A stretch of DNA of 6,248 nt from an uncultured Porphyromonadaceae bacterium (GTDB lineage Bacteria > Bacteroidota > Bacteroidia > Bacteroidales > Muribaculaceae). Shown in pieces: positions 1-5,555 of this stretch. Both the position numbers and the translations under genes were made by a program. A model generated the notes under the pieces. That model ran no database searches. It was not told where the DNA came from and saw only the letters and a program-made list of their open reading frames with translations. Every line of letters starts with the position of its first letter. Position 1 is the stretch's first letter. The stretch lies in assembly GCA_947175715.1 (NCBI GenBank), contig CAMWOD010000072.1, forward strand, positions 1 to 6,248, read 5' to 3'.

Positions 1-346
1 TGCCAACGGCTCACTCGACGTGAAAAATTCTGTGCGGCAGATATTCAAGGAACTCAGCGTGGGTCTACTCAACGCCGTGATCATATCTCTGCTGGTATTC
101 TTCTACACGGCATTCACTCTGGGTCCATGGCAGGCCACCACCATCGCCGTGTCGCTGTCGCTATTCGCGGTGGTGATATTCGCCTCGGTGTTCGGCACAT
201 TCGTGCCCTTGACCCTTGAGCGATTCAAAATCGACCCCGCTCTCGCCACCGGCCCGTTCATATCCATCACCAACGACATCATAGGCATGGTGATATACAT
301 GTCGATATCCTACTCGCTGATGTCGTGCTTCGGCAACATCATTTAG
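1..346 (+). CDS. mgtE: Magnesium transporter MgtE, C-terminal fragment (5' end outside window)
   Basis: The reading frame is open from the left edge (first full codon at base 2) to TAG at 344-346, giving 114 residues of the membrane-domain C-terminus of an MgtE-type Mg2+ channel/transporter of the inner membrane. Three hydrophobic segments are visible, at about bases 59-121, 140-211 and 251-322. Between the second and third lies the family-typical run F-x-I-D-P-A-L-A-T-G-P-F, followed by the N-D pair. Its Asp (275-277) matches, from family knowledge, the conserved pore aspartate of the last helix. The GTG at 20 falls inside the conserved stretch before a membrane helix, so it is a valine codon and not a start. 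The N-terminal, CBS and first membrane regions lie upstream of the window. Identification is by motif recall. A close MgtE/SLC41-like relative is the only realistic alternative. Confidence 0.9.
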   Translation, partial: ANGSLDVKNSVRQIFKELSVGLLNAVIISLLVFFYTAFTLGPWQATTIAVSLSLFAVVIFASVFGTFVPLTLERFKIDPALATGPFISITNDIIGMVIYMSISYSLMSCFGNII

Positions 347-359
347 CTCCCACCCTATT

Positions 360-818
360 ATGAAAAAGTCACTTATCGCCGCAGCGGCGATGGTTGCGCT
401 CTCATCGCTATCGTCGTGCGACAAAATCAGCAAAATAGTCAGCTCCGACTCCTCGTCGGCTCCCAAGGTCAACACCGTAAAGGGTGACAACCTCGACACA
501 GTGAAAGAAACTCCCCAGCAAGTCGACGCCGCCAAAGAGGCTACCGACAAGGTCATAGGCATATACCGCAACGCCATCAATAAGCTCGCCAAAGCCAACA
601 GCGAGAAGGAAATAGAGCATATTGCCGACGGCATCAGCATCGACTTGGCAAGCATACCCGCAGAAACCGCATTTAATGCCGCTCAGCGCGACGCAATCAA
701 GGCGGTGGAGGGAGAATACCTCGACGCCCGTCAGCGCCGCGAGAACATGCTTAAATTCGGCCAGGAGGAGCCCGACGAATCAATACCCGTAGATGAGTTC
801 ATGGCGCGCGACAATTGA
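360..818 (+). CDS. Small predicted lipoprotein of unknown function downstream of mgtE
   Basis: This 152-residue protein begins with a lipoprotein signal peptide: Lys-Lys at 2-3, a hydrophobic Ala/Leu core, and the lipobox L-S-S-C with Cys20 as the predicted lipidated residue. A Ser-rich linker (about 28-34) follows. The remainder is strongly charged and looks helical (about 52-80 and 104-133), ending in an acidic tail. Residues after Cys20 are D-K-I-S-K, which do not match the acidic lipoprotein export signals described for surface-exposed Bacteroidetes lipoproteins, so a periplasm-facing position is the cautious guess. ATG at 360 lies 13 bases after the mgtE stop with no evident promoter between, so co-transcription with mgtE is likely. 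I recognise no family. The gene is probably real because of its clean lipobox, its position and the terminator after it. Confidence 0.85.
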   Translation: MKKSLIAAAAMVALSSLSSCDKISKIVSSDSSSAPKVNTVKGDNLDTVKETPQQVDAAKEATDKVIGIYRNAINKLAKANSEKEIEHIADGISIDLASIPAETAFNAAQRDAIKAVEGEYLDARQRRENMLKFGQEEPDESIPVDEFMARDN

Positions 819-840
819 TGTCGCTCACCGCAATACAGCA

Positions 841-877
841 CAGGGGCTGCCCCGATTGGTGCAGCCCCTGCTATTTT
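841..877 (+). terminator. Hairpin terminator between convergent genes
   Basis: CAGGGGCTGC (841-850) and GCAGCCCCTG (861-870) form a perfect 10-bp GC-rich stem with a 10-base loop, followed on the + strand by CTATTTTA. It sits 22 bases after the lipoprotein stop and 22 bases before the stop of the convergent protease gene. It fits an intrinsic terminator for the mgtE-lipoprotein transcript. On the - strand the same stem is followed by only a weak T tract (TGCTGTATTG), so termination of the protease transcript here is plausible but less certain. Confidence 0.8.
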
Positions 878-892
878 ATGATGTTTCAGCTA

Positions 893-3265
893 TCAGAAGC
901 GTACCTTCGATGCTGTAGAGCCCTGGCGGCGGATTAACATCTGGCCGTCCTGGGGATTGCTGATGCGGATACCCTGTAGGTTGTAGTACTCCACAGGGGC
1001 TGATGCATCGTCGTCGGGATTAACCATTTCAACGCCTGAGAGCTTGCCAGTGAATTTCACGTAGTAGTTGTTGGCCATCGGTATGTTACCGCGGTTGACG
1101 GCGAACGGCACGAACTGGTAGGTGGTGCCTGCATGGAGCGACTTGCCCAGTTCGGCATCGACATTGAGCGCCTGCGATATTGACTCACCCTCGTTGAGTA
1201 CCAAGGGCACTGAGGTGGTCTGACCCATTATTGCGCCTGAATTAACGTCGAGCAGTAAGCCAGTGAGGGTTTCGTTCCAGGTGCCTGCTGTGCATGACAA
1301 TCCCACTTTTATCTCATTGTTGAAGTCCATTGATGCCGGACGCGACAGCACGGTGCCACGTGACGATGAGCCCACGAAGAGCACATTGGTGACGTTGGCC
1401 ACACCCTTCGATGGATCTTCAATCACATCAATGGTTGTAGATGCCCCCTCGATGGGATATACTATGTTGTCCTGCTCGGTGGCAAGGCCCAGGGTGTAAC
1501 GGCCCAGATCGATGTCATTGGGGATAGTGATTGTCCATGTAGCTGTATACGCCTGTGAGGGATCGGGGAGTGAAATCGTCTTAAGGTCGCTCATTTCGTA
1601 GAGCATATTGTTCTTATAGAGTATCATGGACACGTCGCCGGTGTATTCAACGTTAGACCGCATCAACAATGTCACATCGTAGGTGGTGCCGCGATACCAT
1701 GTGCCTTCGGGCGATACTTCATAGAAAGAGATGTTGAATTCGGGGGTGGGCTGGTCGCCGGTGACTGTGATGGCATTCTCAGTCACATCGAAGTGGGTGT
1801 AGCCCATTGTGCCATTCTGGGTATATACCGGATACCAGATGCCTTGAGAGTACTCCTTCTCGGTAGAGCATACGGGGTAAATGTCGTAAGAGCCTACAGG
1901 GAAAAGCATTGATGGCACATCGAAGCCCACAAAACCGTAGCCGGTAGCAAGGTTATAGTGCCTTACGTCGATATATCGGGTGGTGCCGTCGGCCGATACG
2001 AGCTTGAGGCCCAATACGATGCTGAGATCGCCCATCGACACTGAGTAGATGGTGGTGGGGAAGCTCACGAGGGTAGTGCCTGTACGGTCGTACTTGGTGC
2101 GGCCGGCAGCGAATACGTCGCCACAGTACATTGTGGGGATGAGCTCATGCCCCTCTACAGGGTCCTGGATGCCGATGATGGCGGTGTTACCGCGGTTATA
2201 GCCGGCGTCGCCCGAGCCACCACCGATACCGCTGCCATCGGGGTCGAGGTCGGTGATCAGGAAGTAGCCGTCGCAGTAACCACCCCAGCCCCAGTTGATG
2301 TGGAACAGCTCGGTGCCGCGTTGCATCTGGAAGCCTGAGCACACAAATGCGTGGCCTACGGTGCCGTCGTTACCGCATATCATCACGGGGCGACCTTCCT
2401 GAAGCTCCTTGTAGATCACGTCGGCCCATTCGCTGTCGCTGAACCAGTCGCGCTGTATGTACTGCAGGTGCTTGTCGTAGTTGAAATATTTCACCATACC
2501 CTGGGCGGCTATGAAGTCGCTGGCGCCTGAACCGGTGGGGCTGTAGTTCATATTGCAGGCAAATCCGCAATCGAGCATCAGCTTGGCCACGGCATCGGCC
2601 TGAGCCTGGGTGTAGGTGCTGTAAGTATTCTTCATGTTGGCCCAGTCGTATACGCTCTCATTGAAGTTGACGGTAACGCCCTGGAGTGTCATTGAGCCAC
2701 CCTGAGCCTGCTTGGGCCATGCCCACACGTTCATCAACTGCGCCATGGCGGTAGCCACGCAGCCGGTCACCGAGCGCTGTCCGCTGACGATGGGGCACAT
2801 ATTGTTGTAAGGAGCCGATTGGTTCCACTTGGTCTTGACGATGGGAGCGATGTCATCCTTGGCAGCTCTTCTTACAGTGAAGCCCTTGGGCTGAACGGTC
2901 TCTGACTGAGCCACGGCTTTACCCATGGTGTTGAGCCACCATTGGAAGTCGGGCGATACGTTGGTAGCGTCGAAAAGCGACTCGTCGCTATAGCCCAGGA
3001 GGGCGTGAGGGTAAGCGTCGTTGGCGGCTGCCACGATAAACCCTGGCTGATTGTCGGTGGCAGCGAATACGTAGACGGTTGCTTCGCCGGTGGCGGGGTC
3101 GAGAGTGGTTTGCGCCAGCTGCATGTCAACTGCTGCGGCAGCGCGGGCTTGCGAACCTCCACCCTGCAGGGCGCGGTCAAGTGCCTGCTCGGGCGAAATC
3201 ACAGCGGCCGAAGCGGCGGCTGCGCCAAGCGCTAATGTAGTGAAAAGTGTAAAAATTTTATTCAT
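893..3265 (-). CDS. Secreted C10-family cysteine protease (streptopain/interpain type) with propeptide and C-terminal tail
   Basis: A 790-residue secreted papain-fold protease. A Sec signal peptide covers about residues 1-20, with an A-S-A cleavage motif. A Spi-type inhibitory propeptide (about 21-135) starts with SPEQALDRAL. The catalytic domain (about 137-370) opens with KTKWNQSAPYNNMCP and carries nucleophile Cys169 in TGCVATAMAQ, His305 in VGHAFVCSG, and the N324-W325 motif in HINWGWGGYCDG. A Gly-rich loop (GIGGGSG, 347-353) matches the active-site loop of streptopain SpeB. An Arg-Arg pair (132-133) near the propeptide junction is a possible processing site. Residues 371 to about 745 look beta-rich and of unknown role. 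The end (759-790, YYNLQGIRIS onward) resembles short Bacteroidetes C-terminal sorting tails. All catalytic residues are present. ATG at 3265-3263 is supported by the signal peptide. Substrate is unknown; nutrition or host interaction is inference. The gene is convergent with the lipoprotein gene and has its own upstream gap. Confidence 0.93.
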   Translation of the reverse strand: MNKIFTLFTTLALGAAAASAAVISPEQALDRALQGGGSQARAAAAVDMQLAQTTLDPATGEATVYVFAATDNQPGFIVAAANDAYPHALLGYSDESLFDATNVSPDFQWWLNTMGKAVAQSETVQPKGFTVRRAAKDDIAPIVKTKWNQSAPYNNMCPIVSGQRSVTGCVATAMAQLMNVWAWPKQAQGGSMTLQGVTVNFNESVYDWANMKNTYSTYTQAQADAVAKLMLDCGFACNMNYSPTGSGASDFIAAQGMVKYFNYDKHLQYIQRDWFSDSEWADVIYKELQEGRPVMICGNDGTVGHAFVCSGFQMQRGTELFHINWGWGGYCDGYFLITDLDPDGSGIGGGSGDAGYNRGNTAIIGIQDPVEGHELIPTMYCGDVFAAGRTKYDRTGTTLVSFPTTIYSVSMGDLSIVLGLKLVSADGTTRYIDVRHYNLATGYGFVGFDVPSMLFPVGSYDIYPVCSTEKEYSQGIWYPVYTQNGTMGYTHFDVTENAITVTGDQPTPEFNISFYEVSPEGTWYRGTTYDVTLLMRSNVEYTGDVSMILYKNNMLYEMSDLKTISLPDPSQAYTATWTITIPNDIDLGRYTLGLATEQDNIVYPIEGASTTIDVIEDPSKGVANVTNVLFVGSSSRGTVLSRPASMDFNNEIKVGLSCTAGTWNETLTGLLLDVNSGAIMGQTTSVPLVLNEGESISQALNVDAELGKSLHAGTTYQFVPFAVNRGNIPMANNYYVKFTGKLSGVEMVNPDDDASAPVEYYNLQGIRISNPQDGQMLIRRQGSTASKVRF

Positions 3266-3303
3266 TGTGCGTTAATTTTGTTCTTTAGAAAACACAAGTG
3301 GCG

Positions 3304-3311
3304 CGAAGATA
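3304..3311 (-). promoter_or_regulatory. Candidate Bacteroidetes -7 promoter element for the C10 protease gene
   Basis: On the - strand these bases read TATCTTCG, seven of eight positions matching the Bacteroidetes -7 consensus TAnnTTTG. Transcription would begin near 3297, giving a leader of about 30 AT-rich bases before the ATG and no Shine-Dalgarno sequence, as is usual in this phylum. The matching -33 TTTG box is not clear: around 3330-3335 the - strand reads TGGCATT beside a T run. Treat it as a candidate only. Confidence 0.45.
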
Positions 3312-3315
3312 TACA

Positions 3316-3328
3316 TTTTAACTTAAAA
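3316..3328. promoter_or_regulatory. AT-rich dyad upstream of the candidate -7 element
   Basis: TTTTAA (3316-3321) and TTAAAA (3323-3328) form a perfect inverted repeat around the single base C3322. It lies just upstream of the candidate -7 element, in what would be the promoter spacer. A second dyad, TTAAG-N4-CTTAA (3347-3360), lies a little further upstream. They could be operator half-sites, but AT-rich dyads are easy to obtain by chance. Confidence 0.25.
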
Positions 3329-3369
3329 AATGCCATTTTCCACATGTTAAGGTTACTTAAACCGTCGTT

Positions 3370-3419
3370 TACCCCATTCTTACGGCAATCCCCTACCCCA
3401 TGCGGGCAATTTCTACCCC
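3370..3419. repeat. Imperfect short tandem repeat (about 2.5 units) upstream of the protease gene
   Basis: TACCCC occurs at 3370-3375, 3394-3399 and 3414-3419, and GGCAAT at 3384-3389 and 3405-3410, giving a unit of about 20-24 bases. On the - strand the order is GGGGTA, ATTGCC, GGGGTA, ATTGCC, GGGGTA. The first two + strand copies share the longer TACCCCAT. The last copy overlaps the stop codon of the WbqC-family gene. The spacing of about two helical turns would suit a repeated protein-binding site. Function is unknown. Confidence 0.45.
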
Positions 3420-3994
3420 TTGAGGTAGAGGGGTGACTCGGGCCCGACGTTAAAAATCAAGTCGAGTACACTCATGTCGGGGATGAATCCCAAGCTGTCT
3501 TGTCGTATCTGAGGGTAGGTGAAGCCTTCGGGTGCCATACGCCCACCATTGGCTGCCATGGAGCGGAGGGTGTCGAGCATCAATATCGAGCTCACAATGT
3601 CGTTGGCACAGCGGCACAATTGGGCCACGGATTTGATGTGCTGGGGGGTGTCGGCGCTGAGCAGAGGTAACAGCCGGTCGATGTAGAACTCGAAGTAGGG
3701 GGTGCGTCCGTAGGCCGACTCCAGCGCCACGCGGTGCTTGTCCCACCACTGATTGTGGGTCGACAGGGGTATATCGCCCCATGTGAGGGGGGTGGGGCGC
3801 TGCCTCGCGTCAGCGTCACCATTCCATATATGCTCTATCGGCACGGTGAGCTGTAACGCTCCGCGGGTGGATGCTATGGTGTAGCGGTGGGTATCCTTAA
3901 GGCGCTTGTCGTAGCGCATGGCGTAGTCCGCATCATCGCCGGCGATGATGCGCTGATAATATCCTACCGGTGGGAATAGCAATGGCGGGAGCAT
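3413..3994 (-). CDS. WbqC-family protein
   Basis: Counting from ATG at 3994-3992, this is a 193-residue cytoplasmic protein matching the WbqC family as found in Bacteroidetes. It has the N-terminal P-P-V-G-Y-Y-Q motif (8-14), a strand ending LQLTVPIE (47-54), the central W-D-K-H-R plus ESAYGRTPYFEFY block (84-104), and the closing MSVLDLIFNVGPES (174-187), so it is full length. The usual K-Q-S-Y-R-N-R motif is diverged here (K-D-T-H-R-Y at 33-38). The biochemical role is unproven; the family name comes from O-antigen gene clusters, so surface-glycan synthesis is inference. A TTG at 4021 would add nine residues and leave only two bases after the lepB stop. I prefer the ATG because family members start just before this motif. 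The gene is the last of the apparent dapB-lepB-WbqC unit and contains a 24-bp palindrome. Confidence 0.87.
   Translation of the reverse strand: MLPPLLFPPVGYYQRIIAGDDADYAMRYDKRLKDTHRYTIASTRGALQLTVPIEHIWNGDADARQRPTPLTWGDIPLSTHNQWWDKHRVALESAYGRTPYFEFYIDRLLPLLSADTPQHIKSVAQLCRCANDIVSSILMLDTLRSMAANGGRMAPEGFTYPQIRQDSLGFIPDMSVLDLIFNVGPESPLYLKG
3929..3952. repeat. Perfect 24-bp palindrome inside the WbqC-family gene
   Basis: CGCATCATCGCC (3929-3940) is followed immediately by its exact reverse complement GGCGATGATGCG (3941-3952). On the coding strand it encodes R-I-I-A-G-D-D-A, beginning about 40 bases after the ATG. It could fold into a strong hairpin near the start of the mRNA or serve as a protein-binding site. 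It may also be a by-product of codon choice at this peptide. Confidence 0.7.
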
Positions 3995-4023
3995 AGTGAA
4001 GGGGTAGGGGAGTAGTGGCAATC

Positions 4024-5532
4024 CTACTTCTTGTCGGGATTGGCGTCCTTGAGCACACGGTTCCAGCGTATGCCACCCGACAACAGGGGCTTATCCTTGT
4101 CGAATGATATGAGCACGCGCCACGGTGTGCCTATGATATGATCCTCGGGCACGAATCCCCAATAGCGCGAGTCGAGCGAATTATCGCGATTGTCGCCCAT
4201 CATGAAGTAGTAGTCCATCTTGAAGGTGTAGTAGTCGGCGGGCTTGCCGTCGATATACACGCGGCCGTCGGATCGCAATTCGGCCGTCGGGTTGTTTTCA
4301 TACACTCGGATTGCGCGCTCGTAGATATCCCATGCCTGGGGTGTGAGCTCGAGCACATCACCCTTGCGGGGAATCCACAGGCCTTGCTTGCCACCATAGT
4401 TGGCACGAGTCCAGTTCTGCGATATTGCGGCGGGGAAGAGGTTGTCTTTGTACATCTCAGGGGCCTTGACCACTGCGGTGACATGGGGATTGCTCTTAAG
4501 TTGCTCGAGCATCTTAGATGTGAGGAATGTGGAGTGTATCGGATACCACTGGCCGTTGGCGTTGGTTTTAAAGCCGTGATCGAGTAGCCACTGCTGCTCG
4601 GCTGCGGCATTGCGGGCTTCCTCCTCATCTTGGGGGGTGCGCTGCGACAGTGGCTCATATACGCCTCGGTCGTCGGGCGACACCTCAAGCTCCTCCCAGT
4701 CGGGGTCGGTGAAATAGGTGCCGTCGGTCTGGAAAAGGTATTGAAATTGCACGTTTTCGGGCATCGCTTGCTTCTTATCGTCGATATATATATCGCCGTC
4801 GATTATCTTAAGCCACTGTCCGGGGAGACCCACGGCGCGCTTCACATAGTTCTCGCGGCGGTCGACCGGGTGATATATCACATCGCCGAAGTGCTCCTTG
4901 TCGGAAAGCACACGGTCGCGCCCGAACATCTGGCACATCGTGTAGTAGTCCATATTGCCCAGCTGAGGGGCTTTTGACATCACGGTGTCGCCGGCAGGGA
5001 AGTTGAACACCACGATATCGCCGGCCTCCACCGAGCGTAGTCCGGGCAGGCGATGATACTCGAGCTGGGGCCAGCTGAGATAACTTTTTGTACCGATGAT
5101 GGGCAACGTGTTGTGTACCAATGGGAAGTTGACCGGCGTCATGGGCACACGAGGGCCGTAGACGGCTTTGTTGACAAAGAGGTAGTCGCCTGTAAGCAGG
5201 GTCTTTTCAAGCGATGACGAGGGTATCTGGTAGTTCTGCCCCAAGAATGCGAACACGAAGTATACGAGCACGAGGGCGTAGACGATGGCGTCGACCCAGC
5301 TCATGATGGTACGTGTGGTCTTGTTTTTCGACTTTTTCCACCAAGTGAAAGGTATGTAGCCGGTGATGTATATGTCGAACAGGAGTATCAATCCTAAGAG
5401 GAGCCATGCGTTGTGCATCCACACGGTCCATAGGATATAGATGAGCGCCACGATGCCAAAACGTATCCATCGTGTAGTCTTATTGTCGGTGATGCGGCGC
5501 TTAAGGTCGTCTAAAAATTGCTGTTTGGTCAT
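4024..5532 (-). CDS. lepB: Signal peptidase I
   Basis: A 502-residue inner-membrane serine peptidase (family S26) that removes signal peptides from exported proteins. Three hydrophobic segments (about 23-39, 42-60 and 79-97) precede the periplasmic catalytic part. Box B reads I-P-S-S-S-L-E-K-T-L with predicted nucleophile Ser107; Leu replaces the usual Met, which I recall as common in Bacteroidetes. The general-base Lys231 lies in YVKRAVGLPG, and box E is MGDNRDNSLDSRYWGF (445-460). The protein is much longer than E. coli LepB (324 residues), mainly through a charged insertion of about 180 residues (255-436) between the Lys box and box E. All catalytic residues are intact. ATG at 5532 lies 23 bases after the dapB stop, and the stop lies 29 bases before the WbqC-family ATG, supporting an operon. 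Bacteroides often have tandem lepB copies; only one is seen here. Confidence 0.96.
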   Translation of the reverse strand: MTKQQFLDDLKRRITDNKTTRWIRFGIVALIYILWTVWMHNAWLLLGLILLFDIYITGYIPFTWWKKSKNKTTRTIMSWVDAIVYALVLVYFVFAFLGQNYQIPSSSLEKTLLTGDYLFVNKAVYGPRVPMTPVNFPLVHNTLPIIGTKSYLSWPQLEYHRLPGLRSVEAGDIVVFNFPAGDTVMSKAPQLGNMDYYTMCQMFGRDRVLSDKEHFGDVIYHPVDRRENYVKRAVGLPGQWLKIIDGDIYIDDKKQAMPENVQFQYLFQTDGTYFTDPDWEELEVSPDDRGVYEPLSQRTPQDEEEARNAAAEQQWLLDHGFKTNANGQWYPIHSTFLTSKMLEQLKSNPHVTAVVKAPEMYKDNLFPAAISQNWTRANYGGKQGLWIPRKGDVLELTPQAWDIYERAIRVYENNPTAELRSDGRVYIDGKPADYYTFKMDYYFMMGDNRDNSLDSRYWGFVPEDHIIGTPWRVLISFDKDKPLLSGGIRWNRVLKDANPDKK

Positions 5533-5555
5533 TGTCGGTGAGTGTGTTTCAAAGT

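Noticed and set aside
20..22. GTG as start of a small membrane protein
   Set aside because: The frame stays open to the window edge, and the sequence continues the MgtE family upstream of this codon.
360..450. Surface-export (LES) signal after the lipoprotein cysteine
   Set aside because: Residues 21-25 are D-K-I-S-K, without the run of acidic residues seen in described signals.
161..655. Open frame of 164 codons on the - strand
   Set aside because: It runs antisense across the end of mgtE and most of the lipoprotein gene, both of which have clear protein signatures. The product shows no recognisable domain.
2872..3235. Overlapping open frames on both strands over the start of the protease gene
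   Set aside because: The protease signal peptide and propeptide explain this DNA. The alternatives have low-complexity products.
3415..3434. Possible terminator stem ACCCCT/AGGGGT at the end of the WbqC-family gene
   Set aside because: The 6-bp stem lies inside the last codons and has no T tract after it. It also overlaps the GGGGTA repeats, which explain part of the symmetry.
4138..4587. Open frame of 149 codons on the + strand inside lepB
   Set aside because: It is antisense to well-conserved LepB sequence including box E. Such frames arise from the codon bias of the real gene.
4200..4688. Open frame of 162 codons on the - strand in another frame of lepB
   Set aside because: It is same-strand but overlaps conserved LepB sequence, and its Pro/Ser/Thr-rich product is typical of a shifted frame.
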